From positions 1 to 57,400 of the forward strand of contig NZ_AJWX01000037.1 in assembly GCF_000263855.1 (NCBI RefSeq): 57,400 bases of DNA. The letters run 5' to 3'. The translations under genes were made by a program, and so were the position numbers. The stretch is from Pseudomonas sp. M47T1. GTDB lineage: Bacteria > Pseudomonadota > Gammaproteobacteria > Pseudomonadales > Pseudomonadaceae. Of this stretch, positions 8,269 through 17,166 are shown in pieces (the stretch's first letter is position 1; each line of letters starts with the position of its first letter). The notes beneath the pieces were generated by a model. It saw nothing but the letters and a program-made list of their open reading frames with translations, did no database searches and had not been told where the DNA came from.

Positions 8269-9096
8269 ATGGCCCGGGCCATTTGGAAAGGCGCCATCAG
8301 TTTCGGACTGGTGCACATACCGGTGTCGTTGAGCACGGCCGTGTCCAGCGAACGCATCGATTTTGACTGGCTGGACAAGCGCAGCATGGACCCGGTGGGC
8401 TACAAGCGCATCAACAAGGTCACCGGCAAGGACATCGACAAGGACAACGTCGTCAAGGGCGTGGAGTACGAGAAGGGCCGCTATGTGGTGATCAGCGAAG
8501 ACGAGATCCGCAAGGCACGCCCCGAAGCCACCCAGACCATCGATATCTTTTCCTTCGTGACGGCCGGCGAGATCCCCTTGCAGGTGTTCGATACGCCTTA
8601 CTACCTGGCCCCCGACCGCCGTGGCGGCAAGGTCTATGCGCTGCTGCGCCAGACCCTGGAGAGCACCGACAAGGTCGCCTTGGCGCGGGTGGTGTTGCAC
8701 ACTCAACAGCACCTGGCGCTGATCCGACCGCTGGAGGACGCACTGGTGATGATCACCTTGCGCTGGCCCTCGCAGGTGCGCGGGCTGGATGCCCTGGAGC
8801 TGGACAGCAGCGTCACCGAGGCGAAGATCGACAAGCGTGAGTTGCAGATGGCCAAGCGTCTGGTAGAAGACATGAGTGGCACGTGGACGCCTGACGAGTA
8901 TCAGGACGACTTCAAGCAGACCATCATGGACCTGGTGGAGGAGAAAGCCAGCAAAGGCAAGATCGCCACCGTGACCTCGCTGGACGAGAAGGGCGAGGGC
9001 AAGGGCGCCGATATCATCGACCTTACCGACCTGCTCAAGCGCAGTTTGGCCGGGAAGAAGCCGGCGCCCAAGCGCGCCACCAAAAAGGCGTCGTAA
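8269..9096 (+). CDS. ku: Ku DNA end-binding protein (bacterial NHEJ)
   Basis: A 275-residue bacterial Ku. It opens with MARAIWKGAISFGLVHIPV, the strongly conserved start of the family, and carries the core beta-barrel region (IDIFSFV, YYLAPD, ALLRQTL, MITLRWP) and a Lys-rich C-terminal tail (KKPAPKRATKKAS) of the sort that modulates DNA binding. Ku forms homodimeric rings on double-strand breaks and recruits LigD. The length matches other pseudomonad Ku proteins. The start follows CAGGAGAGCAACT, a clear ribosome binding site. It converges on the DUF72-ligD pair, so ku and ligD are neighbours but not one operon. Confidence 0.95.
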   Translation: MARAIWKGAISFGLVHIPVSLSTAVSSERIDFDWLDKRSMDPVGYKRINKVTGKDIDKDNVVKGVEYEKGRYVVISEDEIRKARPEATQTIDIFSFVTAGEIPLQVFDTPYYLAPDRRGGKVYALLRQTLESTDKVALARVVLHTQQHLALIRPLEDALVMITLRWPSQVRGLDALELDSSVTEAKIDKRELQMAKRLVEDMSGTWTPDEYQDDFKQTIMDLVEEKASKGKIATVTSLDEKGEGKGADIIDLTDLLKRSLAGKKPAPKRATKKAS

Positions 9097-9110
9097 CGCC
9101 CCCCGTTGGT

Positions 9111-9230
9111 GAGGCGGGGCGGCCGTCCGTCGCCAGGCTGCGAAAAGGTCTGCAGAAGCTTCGCCGGTGTCATGCCGATCGCGGGCCCGCCGTGCGGGCC
9201 TTCGCAGCCTGCGGCAGCGCCTACTCGCGA
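9111..9230. repeat. Dispersed intergenic repeat, copy A (with GGCCCGC hairpin)
   Basis: Fills the space between the convergent ku and DUF72 genes. It shares with 24244-24444 the segment AGGCTGCGAAAAGGTC then GCAG and AGCTTC, then GTCATGCCGATCGCGGGC. The reverse complement of 28990-29120 carries the same GTCATGCC-ATCGCGGGC core and hairpin. The stem GGCCCGC-CGT-GCGGGCC at 9184-9200 is perfect. It could also end transcription of ku. Confidence 0.65.
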
Positions 9231-10154
9231 CTACAACGTTGCGGGCAGTTCGCCGGGGGCGGTTTGCAGCGCGCCATCCAGGTTGAGCAACGCCAACAGC
9301 CGCCGCGCATCGTACGGCGCGCGCACCTTGATGTCGTTGTCGAAGTAGCAGAAGACGTCCCGACGAGTCGCCTTGGGCGGCGGCGTATCGGTGTCGATCA
9401 ACTGCGCATCCCCAGGCTGCGCCCCGCGCTTCCACGCCATGATCCGCCTGCGCCACTCACCCAGCGCTTCGTCTGAATACCCGCTGGCGTACAGCTGCTT
9501 GTCGCCGTGCAAGCGCATATAGATGAAGTCACTGGTGACGTCCTGCACGCGCGGCCATTTACGGGCGGCGTCGGCCACCACCAAGGCCACGTGGTGCTTG
9601 CGCAGCAGTGCGACGAACGCGGGATCGACAAAGCTGGGATGGCGGATTTCGATGGCATGGCGCAGGTGCTGTTTGGGGTTGCCGTCCAGGTAGCCAGGGC
9701 GTTGCAGGCGCTCGGCACAGTGGCGGGCCTGCGCCAGCAGCTGTTCGCCCGTGCGCGGCAGGCGCGCCATGAAGTCGTCGAACAACCCGGCGTCGAAACG
9801 CAGGCTGGGTGCAAACTGCCACAGCATCGGCCCCAGGCGATCACCCAGCGACAGAGGCCCGGAGGCGAAGAAGTTGGCCAGGGCCTCGTCGATGTCGTGC
9901 AGGCGTTTGGTGTGGGTAATGTAGCGTGGGCCCTTGACGCTGAACAGGAAGCCGTCCGGCGTTTGCGCCGCCCATTCGGCGAAGCGCTCGGGGCGTTGCA
10001 AGGCATAGAAGGTGCCGTTGATCTCGATGCTGTTCACCGCCCGCGAGGCAAAGTGCAGCTCGTCTTTGTGCCGCAGGCCGTCGGGGTAGAAATCGCCGCG
10101 CCACGGCGTGTAGCGCCAGCCGGACATGCCGATGTGTACGCTGGCCTTGCTCAT
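9231..10154 (-). CDS. DUF72 family protein (TIM-barrel, YecE-like)
   Basis: A 307-residue DUF72 protein. Hallmarks are HIGMSGWRYTPWRGDFYP at the N-terminus, VNSIEINGTFYALQRPE, FSVKGPRYITH, AIEIRHPSF and FIYMRLHGDKQLY. The family is predicted to adopt a TIM-barrel fold; its biochemical role is unsettled. The ATG at 10154 overlaps the ligD stop in an ATGA, which implies translational coupling with ligD and suggests a function tied to end joining or to DNA-damage stress (inference). The C-terminus includes CYFDNDIKVRAPYDARRL, also typical of the family. Confidence 0.85.
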   Translation of the reverse strand: MSKASVHIGMSGWRYTPWRGDFYPDGLRHKDELHFASRAVNSIEINGTFYALQRPERFAEWAAQTPDGFLFSVKGPRYITHTKRLHDIDEALANFFASGPLSLGDRLGPMLWQFAPSLRFDAGLFDDFMARLPRTGEQLLAQARHCAERLQRPGYLDGNPKQHLRHAIEIRHPSFVDPAFVALLRKHHVALVVADAARKWPRVQDVTSDFIYMRLHGDKQLYASGYSDEALGEWRRRIMAWKRGAQPGDAQLIDTDTPPPKATRRDVFCYFDNDIKVRAPYDARRLLALLNLDGALQTAPGELPATL

Positions 10155-12625
10155 CCTTCGCTGCCCAGGCGCTTGCGCAGGGTGGCGGTGATCGATTGCC
10201 GGGTGCTGGCGTAGTCGGCCCAGGGGTCGTCGTTTTCGGCCAGGCGTTCGCCCAGGTTGAACAGGTTCCATTGGTTGGCCGATTTGAGCTGGGCCAATTC
10301 TTCGCGGCGGATTGGTACCGACACCGGCAGCCCTTCGCGCGCGCGAACCGAATAGGCGCAGGCAGTGGTGGCGCCTTTGGTGTTGCGCAGGTAGTCGATG
10401 AAAATCCGCCCCACGCGGTTTTTCGGTCCGGACACCGCAGTCAGGCGGTCGGGCAGCAGCGCCGCCAGGTGCTTGACGATGGCGTGGGCAAAGTCCTTCA
10501 CCGCGTCCCAGCCCAGGCGCCGGGTCAGCGGCACCACAATGTGCATGCCTTTGCCGCCGCTGGTCTTGAGGAACGCGGTCAGCCCCAGTTCATCCAGCAG
10601 CGTGAGGGTGAGTCGGGTGGCTTCCAGCATGCTTTTCCACGGCAGGGCAGGGTCCGGGTCCAGGTCGAGAATGAAACGGTCGGGTTTGTCGTAGGTGTCG
10701 CGGGTGGCGTTCCAGGTGTGCAGCTCCAGGGTGTTCATCTGCACCGCGCCCAGCAACGCGTCGGCGCTGTTGATGATGATCACCGACTGCCCGGCGGCTT
10801 CGTCGCTCACTAGCCCGGGAATGTCCAGGTGCCCGGCGTTCTTCTGGAAGAACAGCTCGCCGGCCAGGCCCTCGGGGGCGCGCACCAGGGCCACGGGGCG
10901 GTCCTTTAGGTGCGGTTCGATCCACGGGGCGATCTGCGCGTAATACTCGGCCAGGTCGCGCTTGGTGGCGCCGTTGCTGGCATCGATGACACGGTCGGGG
11001 TGGGTCAGGCGCAGGGTGTCGCGGCTGGCGGCTTTGGACGCTTTGGACGCTTTGGCGGCTTTCACGGGTGTCTCCTGGCGGATGGCCTTGGCCGGTTTGT
11101 CATTACGCAGCCCATGAAACACCGAATGGCGCACCACGCCGTCGCGGGTCATCTGTGCATAGGCGACCTCGGCCAGCAACTGAGGTTTGAGCCAGTGCAC
11201 GTCACGGGCCTGGGCGCCGGGGGGCGGGTTGGCCACTTGGGGTTTGGCGGTGTGCAGGGGCTTGAGGCGTTCGAGGATGCTGGCCAGGGTGGCGGTGTTG
11301 AAGCCGGTGCCCACTTTGCCGGCGTAGCGCAGTTCACCGCTGTCGGTGTCGTGCAGCCCCAACAGCAGGGCGCCGAAGCCGCTGCGGCTGCCCTTGGGCT
11401 CGGTGTAGCCGACGATCACGAATTCCTGGCGCAGCTTGCACTTGAGCTTGACCCAGTCGCTGCTGCGCTTGCCGCTGTACAGGCTGTCCATGCGCTTGCC
11501 GATCAGGCCTTCCATGTCCATCCGGCAAGCACTGGCCAGCAGGGAATCGACCGGTTGGTCGAAATCTTCGGAATAGCGCAGTTGCGGCGCATCGTTGTGC
11601 TCAAGCACGGCAGCCAGGGCGGCGCGGCGTTCCTGCAGCGGGCACTGGCGCAGGTCACGACCGTTGAGGTAGGGCACGTCGAACAGGTAATAGACGATGG
11701 CCTCGTCGGTGCCGTCATCGAAGGCGTTTTGCAAGGCCTGGAAGTCGGCGACACCGTCGGCGTTGGCCACCACCATTTCGCCGTCCAGCCACGCCGACTC
11801 CAGGCCCAGTGCCGCCAAGGCCTTGGCCTGGCTGGGCATCTTCGCTGTCCAGTCCTTGCCGTTGCGGGTGAACAGTTTGACCTGCCCGGCGTCGATGCGC
11901 GCCATGACGCGGTAGCCGTCGAACTTGATTTCATAGCGCCAGTCGCCGCTGGGCGGGGACTCGACCAGGGTGGCCAGTTGTGGCGTCATTGAGCTGGGCA
12001 ACCTGGCCTTGGCAGGCTTGCGGGTGGTTGCCTTGGTCGCCTTGGTCGACTTTACGGCGGCCTTGGGAACCAGCGTGCGCTCGCTGAGCACGCTGTCGGG
12101 TGCGGCCTGGACAATGTCATAGTCGGCTTCGGGGCGGGCGTCGGTGTCCGCCGACTTGATCAGCAGCCACTGCTCCTTCTTGCCCGCCAGGTGGGTGCGG
12201 AACAAATTCCAGGTGCCCGACAGCTTTTCACCTTGCAGGCGGAAGCGCAGCTTGCCCTTGGCGTAGCTTTCCTGCGGGTTGCCTTCGGGAATCCAGATGC
12301 CGCGGTCCCACACAATCACATCACCGGCGCCGTAGTGGCCTTGGGGGATGTGGCCCTCGAAGCCGGCGTAGTCCAGCGGGTGGTCTTCCACGTGCACCGC
12401 CAGGCGCCGCACCTTGGGGTCCAGCGACGGCCCCTTGGGAATGGCCCAGCTTTTCAAGGTGCCGTCCAGTTCGAGGCGGAAGTCGTAATGCAGGTGGCTG
12501 GCGTCGTGCTTCTGGATGCAGTATTGCAAGGCGTGGCCCTTGCCGCGCTGCGCGGCCTTGCCGCTGGGTTCGGGGGTGGCATCGAAGTTGCGCTTTTGCT
12601 GATATTCCTTGAGCGACCTGGCCAT
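10151..12625 (-). CDS. ligD: ATP-dependent DNA ligase LigD (phosphoesterase-ligase-polymerase)
   Basis: An 824-residue multifunctional NHEJ enzyme in the PE-LIG-POL order known from P. aeruginosa LigD. Residues ~30-165 are the 3'-phosphoesterase domain (HYDFRLELDG at 46-55). A Lys/Ala-rich linker (about 189-207) follows. The ligase domain carries the nucleotidyl-accepting lysine K234 in EIKFDGYR and later EGLIGKR and WVKLKCK. After a second Lys/Ala linker comes the archaeo-eukaryotic primase-like polymerase domain (DRVID, FFQKNAGHL, FILDLDPDP, TSGGKGMHIVVPL). Full-length with all key motifs. It starts at ATG 12625 behind CTCTGGAGC and is transcribed divergently from xthA; DUF72 follows with an ATGA overlap. 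It seals and fills double-strand breaks bound by Ku. Confidence 0.96.
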   Translation of the reverse strand: MARSLKEYQQKRNFDATPEPSGKAAQRGKGHALQYCIQKHDASHLHYDFRLELDGTLKSWAIPKGPSLDPKVRRLAVHVEDHPLDYAGFEGHIPQGHYGAGDVIVWDRGIWIPEGNPQESYAKGKLRFRLQGEKLSGTWNLFRTHLAGKKEQWLLIKSADTDARPEADYDIVQAAPDSVLSERTLVPKAAVKSTKATKATTRKPAKARLPSSMTPQLATLVESPPSGDWRYEIKFDGYRVMARIDAGQVKLFTRNGKDWTAKMPSQAKALAALGLESAWLDGEMVVANADGVADFQALQNAFDDGTDEAIVYYLFDVPYLNGRDLRQCPLQERRAALAAVLEHNDAPQLRYSEDFDQPVDSLLASACRMDMEGLIGKRMDSLYSGKRSSDWVKLKCKLRQEFVIVGYTEPKGSRSGFGALLLGLHDTDSGELRYAGKVGTGFNTATLASILERLKPLHTAKPQVANPPPGAQARDVHWLKPQLLAEVAYAQMTRDGVVRHSVFHGLRNDKPAKAIRQETPVKAAKASKASKAASRDTLRLTHPDRVIDASNGATKRDLAEYYAQIAPWIEPHLKDRPVALVRAPEGLAGELFFQKNAGHLDIPGLVSDEAAGQSVIIINSADALLGAVQMNTLELHTWNATRDTYDKPDRFILDLDPDPALPWKSMLEATRLTLTLLDELGLTAFLKTSGGKGMHIVVPLTRRLGWDAVKDFAHAIVKHLAALLPDRLTAVSGPKNRVGRIFIDYLRNTKGATTACAYSVRAREGLPVSVPIRREELAQLKSANQWNLFNLGERLAENDDPWADYASTRQSITATLRKRLGSEG

Positions 12626-12783
12626 GGCGGGGCTCCAGAGCTGGCGAGGGATCTATCAGGTGGGAAACGCAGGCGAGGGCAGAGTTCAACCGGGGTGACG
12701 GGCTGAACGTTTGGGTGTGCGGGTGACTCGAAAGATCAGCGTGGCCGCTGCCCAAGGCTGCGTCTGCGGACCGGAGAGCACCG

Positions 12784-13578
12784 ATGAAAGCCCTGAAAAT
12801 CGCCACCTTCAACATCAACGGCCTGCGCGCGCGTTTGCCCAACCTGTTGCGCTGGCTGGCCAAGGAACGCCCCGATATTGCCTGCCTGCAAGAACTCAAG
12901 GCCGCCGACGGGCAGTTTCCCGCCGCCGACTTCGAAGCCATCGGCTACGGCAGCCTGCACCACGGCCAGCCGTCGTGGAATGGCGTGGCGATTCTGGCCC
13001 GCGACGCCCAGCCGCTGGAGTCGCGCCGCGGCTTGCCGGGTGACCAGGCGGACAGCCAGAGCCGCTACCTGGAAGCCGCCGTGCATGGTGTATTGGTGGG
13101 CTGTTTGTACTTGCCCAACGGCAACCCGCAGCCGGGGCCCAAGTTCGATTACAAGCTGGCCTGGTTCGAGCGGCTGATCGCCCATGCCCAGGCCCTGCAG
13201 GCCAGCGAATACCCGGTGGTGCTGGCCGGGGACTACAACGTGGTGCCCACGGACCTGGACATCTACAACCCCAAGTCCTGGCTCAAGGATGCTTTGCTGC
13301 AACCCCAGAGCCGGGAGTGCTACCGGCGGCTGCTGGACCAGGGTTGGACCGATGCCCTTCGGCACTTGTACCCCGAAGAGCGGGTGTACACCTTCTGGGA
13401 TTACTTTCGCCAGCACTGGCAGCGCAACTCGGGGTTGCGCATTGATCACCTGCTGCTGAACCCCGCCATGGCGCCCTACCTCAAGAACGCCGGGGTTGAT
13501 GCCTGGGTGCGCAACGAAGAACACGCCAGCGACCATGCGCCCACCTGGATCGAACTCGGCACCCGCAAGCGCCACTGA
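12784..13578 (+). CDS. xthA: Exodeoxyribonuclease III family AP endonuclease
   Basis: A 264-residue ExoIII/APE1-family nuclease. Motifs include ATFNINGLRARL, the Mg-binding glutamate in CLQELKA, LPNGNPQPGPKF(D)YKL, AGDYNVVPTDLD, YTFWDYF, RIDHLLLNP and the catalytic SDHAP. It cuts 5' of abasic sites and removes 3'-blocking groups, which also prepares ends for ligation. It is divergent from ligD across 158 bases, close enough to share a control region. The start has CCGGAGAGCACCG just upstream. Whether it is the main ExoIII of the cell or an end-joining-associated paralog cannot be told here. Confidence 0.92.
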   Translation: MKALKIATFNINGLRARLPNLLRWLAKERPDIACLQELKAADGQFPAADFEAIGYGSLHHGQPSWNGVAILARDAQPLESRRGLPGDQADSQSRYLEAAVHGVLVGCLYLPNGNPQPGPKFDYKLAWFERLIAHAQALQASEYPVVLAGDYNVVPTDLDIYNPKSWLKDALLQPQSRECYRRLLDQGWTDALRHLYPEERVYTFWDYFRQHWQRNSGLRIDHLLLNPAMAPYLKNAGVDAWVRNEEHASDHAPTWIELGTRKRH

Positions 13579-13609
13579 TGTAGCAGCAACTGTCTTGGGA
13601 GGGCATGTA

Positions 13610-13695
13610 GCCGCTGCCGTTAGGCTGCGCTGGCCCCGGCGTGCACTGCAGATCTTCAGTGTACGCAACCGCCAGCGCAGCCTGGCGGCAGCGGC
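13610..13695. repeat. Long inverted repeat between convergent genes, likely bidirectional terminator/REP
   Basis: Two 24-base arms (13610-13633 and 13672-13695) match as inverted repeats with two mismatches around a 38-base centre. It lies between the stops of xthA and the ABC ATPase. The preceding GTAGCAGCAACTGTCTTGGG (13580) is the end signature of the window's dispersed repeat family. It may stop transcripts from both sides. Confidence 0.6.
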
Positions 13696-13705
13696 ACGTC
13701 AGCGG

Positions 13706-15322
13706 TCATGCGCAGTATCGATGCCCCGGGATGGCATCCAGCAGCTCGCGGGTATACGCATGCGCCGGCTGGTGCAACAGCTGGCTCGCCAGGCCCTGCT
13801 CCACCACCTGCCCTTGACGCAGGACGACTACCTCATGGGCCAGGCTCTGCACCACCGCCAGGTCATGGGACACCAGTACATAGGCAACCCCCAGTTCGGA
13901 CTGCAAACTGCGCAGCAGGTCAAGGATCTGCGCCTGTACCGACACGTCCAGCGCCGACACCGGCTCATCCAGCAACAACAGCTCCGGCCGCAGCGCCAGG
14001 GCGCGGGCAATGGCCACACGCTGGCGCTGGCCGCCGGACAGCTCTCGCGGCAAACGGTCCAGGTAGCTGGCGGGCAGTTGCACCTGGTCCATCAACTGCC
14101 GGGCCGCCTGTTTCAGGGCATCGCCCTTGCGCAGGCCAAAGGACAACAGCGGCTCCACCACACTCTGGTAAATCGTGAACGAAGGGTTCAGCGAGGCAAA
14201 GGGGTTCTGCTGCACCAGTTGGATGCGCTGGCGCAAGGGCCGAAACTGCTTCCAGCTGAGGTTCGTGATGTCCTGGCCGTCGAAGCGCACGTGGCCCTGG
14301 CTGGGCGCCTCCAGGCCCAGGGCGATGCGCAGGCTGGTGCTTTTGCCCGAACCGGACTCGCCGACAATGGCCAGCGTCTGACCCGGGTACAGGTCCAGGC
14401 TCAAGCCTTGCAAGGCCTGGAATGTCTGGCTCTGGCCGTCGCGGGCGGGCAGCGGGTAGTGCTTGCCCACACCTTGCAGGCTCAGCAGCGGCCCAGTGGT
14501 GCGCGGTGGCAGGGGCAACGGCTGCTGGCCGTTGCCAAAAGCCGGTGCGGCAGCCAGCAGCGCCCGGGTGTACGGCTCGGCCGGCGCCGACAGCACCTCA
14601 CGCGCCGGGCCCTGTTCCACCAACTCGCCGTCCTTCATCACCAAGAGGCGATCGGCACGGTCGGCCGCCACGCCCAGGTCATGGGTGATGATGATCAGCG
14701 AAATCCCCCGCGCCTTCACCAGTTGCTGCAAGTGATCGAGGATGCGCCGCTGCACGGTCACGTCCAGCGCACTGGTGGGCTCATCGGCAATAATCACCCG
14801 TGGTTCACCCGCCAGGGCAATGGCGATCAGCACCCGCTGGCGCATGCCGCCGGACAGCTCATGAGGGTACTGGCGCGCGCGCAGCTCGGGGTTGTCCAGG
14901 CCCACCTGAGTCAGCAGCTCCAGCACGTCGGCATCCAGTGCCGGGTAGCGGCGGCCGCCGTGGGCCAGGATCAGGCTTTCGCCGATCTGCTTGCCGATGC
15001 TCAGGGTGGGGTTGAGGCTGACCATCGGGTCTTGCGGCACCAGGCCGATGAAGCGGCCGCGCAACCGGCGCTTGATGCGTTCACTGGCGTTGCTGATGTC
15101 GGTGTCGTCCACCAGCAGGCTGCCGCCGGTGACCTTGGCGCTCGCGGGCAACAGGCCCAGCAGGGCACTGGCGAGGGTGGTCTTGCCGGAACCGGACTCG
15201 CCGACAATGGCCAGGGTTTCCCCGGCGTCCAGGTGCAACGACAACCCGCGTACCGCTTCCTTGACCCGCCCACCGTTGTAATAGCTGACGCTCAGGTCGC
15301 GCACATCGATCAAGGCGCTCAT
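13706..15322 (-). CDS. ABC transporter double ATPase (Dpp/Opp/nickel type)
   Basis: A 538-residue protein with two fused ABC ATPase domains, comparable to DppD plus DppF in one chain. The first half has GESGSGKTT (Walker A), LSGGMRQR (signature) and VIIADEPTSALD (Walker B); the second has GESGSGKST, LSGGQRQR and LLLLDEPVSALD. Each domain ends in the C-terminal extension typical of peptide/nickel importers (YTRALLAA, YTRELLDAIPGH). It energises the two permeases upstream. ATG at 15322 overlaps the preceding stop as ATGA. It is the last gene of a five-gene operon that begins with a TonB receptor. Confidence 0.93.
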   Translation of the reverse strand: MSALIDVRDLSVSYYNGGRVKEAVRGLSLHLDAGETLAIVGESGSGKTTLASALLGLLPASAKVTGGSLLVDDTDISNASERIKRRLRGRFIGLVPQDPMVSLNPTLSIGKQIGESLILAHGGRRYPALDADVLELLTQVGLDNPELRARQYPHELSGGMRQRVLIAIALAGEPRVIIADEPTSALDVTVQRRILDHLQQLVKARGISLIIITHDLGVAADRADRLLVMKDGELVEQGPAREVLSAPAEPYTRALLAAAPAFGNGQQPLPLPPRTTGPLLSLQGVGKHYPLPARDGQSQTFQALQGLSLDLYPGQTLAIVGESGSGKSTSLRIALGLEAPSQGHVRFDGQDITNLSWKQFRPLRQRIQLVQQNPFASLNPSFTIYQSVVEPLLSFGLRKGDALKQAARQLMDQVQLPASYLDRLPRELSGGQRQRVAIARALALRPELLLLDEPVSALDVSVQAQILDLLRSLQSELGVAYVLVSHDLAVVQSLAHEVVVLRQGQVVEQGLASQLLHQPAHAYTRELLDAIPGHRYCA

Positions 15323-16212
15323 CGCGGGGTTTCCTCCAACGTGCGGGCAATGTGATTGAGGCTGAACACCACCAGCACCACCACCAGGCCCGGCAGCAGC
15401 GACACCCAGGGGGCAGTGATGAGGAACTGCCTGCCATTGGCGATCAGCGTGCCCCATTCGGCCAGCGGCGGCTGGGCGCCGAAGCCCAGGAAACTCAGGC
15501 CGGCGGTGGCCAGGATGGCCGCGCCGAAATCCAGGGTAGCCAGCACCGCCACCGGCCCCCAGGCGTTGGGCAGCACGTGGCGCAGCAGGGTGCGGGTCCA
15601 GCTGGCACCGCCCAGGCGCGCCGCTTCCACGTAGGGCAGGGTCTTGACCCGTAGCACTTCGGCACGCGTGGTGCGGGCAAAGCCGGGAATGATGCCGACG
15701 CCCACGGCCACCGCGACGGGCACCGTGCCAAAGCCGATGGCGGTGACGATGGCCAGGGCCAGCAACAGGCCGGGCAGGGCCAGCAGCACATCGACCAGGC
15801 GCATGATGCCGGCATCGATGCGCCCACCAATGAAACCCGAGACAATGCCCAGGCCCAGGCCGCTGACCAGCGCCAGGCCGACTGCCAGCAACGCGGCCAG
15901 AATCGATAGGCGCGCGCCGTACAGTATCCGCGTGTACAGGTCGCGGCCCAGTTCATCGGTGCCAAACCAGTGGCCAACGCCGGGCGCCAGCAGTTTCGCC
16001 GCCGGCACCGTGGCATAAGGGTCAATGCTGCTGAACAGGCCGGGGGACAGCGCAGCCAGCAGCGCGAACAGCACCACGGCGGCGGCCAGCATGAAACCGG
16101 GGCGGCGCAGCAACGGGCCCATGGTTTCCAGCAGGCGTTGCAGGCGCCCGCGCGGCTGCCAGGCGGCAAGGGCGGGCTGGGCACGGGACAGGCTGTGATC
16201 GGTAACGGTCAT
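15319..16212 (-). CDS. ABC transporter permease, DppC-like
   Basis: A 297-residue inner-membrane permease of the DppC/OppC/NikC type. It shows an N-terminal membrane anchor (FMLAAAVVLFALLAAL), then HWFGTDELGRDLYTRILYGAR, the hallmark just before the core membrane domain, and the EAA loop in YVEAARLGGASWTRTLLRHVLPN. About six membrane segments are visible. It pairs with the DppB-like permease encoded just upstream (3 bases between) and with the double ATPase whose start overlaps its stop. Confidence 0.92.
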   Translation of the reverse strand: MTVTDHSLSRAQPALAAWQPRGRLQRLLETMGPLLRRPGFMLAAAVVLFALLAALSPGLFSSIDPYATVPAAKLLAPGVGHWFGTDELGRDLYTRILYGARLSILAALLAVGLALVSGLGLGIVSGFIGGRIDAGIMRLVDVLLALPGLLLALAIVTAIGFGTVPVAVAVGVGIIPGFARTTRAEVLRVKTLPYVEAARLGGASWTRTLLRHVLPNAWGPVAVLATLDFGAAILATAGLSFLGFGAQPPLAEWGTLIANGRQFLITAPWVSLLPGLVVVLVVFSLNHIARTLEETPR

Positions 16213-16215
16213 GGT

Positions 16216-17166
16216 TCAGGTCACCTTGGGCGAGTGGGTGATGCGGGGGTCGAGGATCGGGTACAGCAGGTCCACCAACAGGTTGACCAGCACGAAGGCG
16301 GCGGCCGACACCGTGACCACCCCCAGTACCACGGGGATGTCCTGGCGCAGCACGGCTTCCTGCACCAGGCGGCCGACACCGTTGCGGGCAAAGATGGTTT
16401 CCACCAGCACCGCGCCCGACACGGTGTTGCCCACTTGCAGGCCGATCAGGGTCAGCAGCGGCAGGGCGGCATTGCGAAAGCCATGGCGCGCCTGCACCTG
16501 GGCACGGCTCAGGCCCTTGGCGTGAGCGGTGAGGATGTAGGGTTCGCGCCATACGTCGAGGAAGCCGCGTTGCAGCACCTGGGCGTACACCGCGGCACTG
16601 GGAATGGCCAGGGTTACGGCGGGCAGCACCAGGCTGCTCAAACCCTGGCTCCCGGTGGACGGCAACCAGCCCAGGCTGAAGGCAAACACCTGGATCAGCA
16701 GTAGCCCCAGCCAGAACACCGGTATCGAAAAGCCCAGCGCCGGCAGGCGCGACAGGGCGATTTTCAACGGTTGCCAGCGCACATACGCGGCCAGGTAGGC
16801 CAGGCCGATGCCGCCCAGCAACGACAGCGCAATGGCGGTGCCGGCCAGCGCCAGGGTTTGCGGCAGGCGCTCGGCCAGTACCGCGGTCACCGGCCGGTTG
16901 AGGGTCAGCGACTGGCCCAGGTCACCGTGCAGCACGCCCCACAGCAAGTGCCCGTAGCGAACCCACAGGCTCTGGTCCAGGCCGTAGTAGGCGCGGGCCT
17001 TGGCCAGTTGCTCGGGCGAAAGGGCGTCGATTTCCATGCCTGAGGCATTGAGCATGATGGACAGTGGGTCACCCGGCAGCAGGTACAAGATGAAATAGGT
17101 GATGGTGAAGGCGCCCCACAACACCAGCAGCGCCTGGCCAAGGCGGCCCAACAGGTAGCGGCTCAT
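16216..17166 (-). CDS. ABC transporter permease, DppB-like
   Basis: A 316-residue permease of the DppB/OppB/NikB type. It starts MSRYLLGRLGQALLVLWGAF, contains YLLPGDPL near the N-terminus, a DQSLWVRY(G) stretch, GDLGQSL, and the cytoplasmic loop YILTAHAKGLSRAQV with FRNAALPLLTLIGLQ; the end has ETIFARNGVGRLVQEAVLRQD. The start at 17166 overlaps the binding-protein stop as ATGA; a start further upstream would lie wholly within that gene. It forms the translocation pore together with the DppC-like permease. Confidence 0.92.
   Translation of the reverse strand: MSRYLLGRLGQALLVLWGAFTITYFILYLLPGDPLSIMLNASGMEIDALSPEQLAKARAYYGLDQSLWVRYGHLLWGVLHGDLGQSLTLNRPVTAVLAERLPQTLALAGTAIALSLLGGIGLAYLAAYVRWQPLKIALSRLPALGFSIPVFWLGLLLIQVFAFSLGWLPSTGSQGLSSLVLPAVTLAIPSAAVYAQVLQRGFLDVWREPYILTAHAKGLSRAQVQARHGFRNAALPLLTLIGLQVGNTVSGAVLVETIFARNGVGRLVQEAVLRQDIPVVLGVVTVSAAAFVLVNLLVDLLYPILDPRITHSPKVT

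Noticed and set aside
8107..9456. 449-codon minus-strand frame covering ku
   Set aside because: Antisense to the intact Ku gene and without recognisable motifs.
10913..10935. GGTTCGATCC run resembling a tRNA T-arm
   Set aside because: It lies inside the ligD coding sequence and no acceptor, D- or anticodon arm can be drawn around it.
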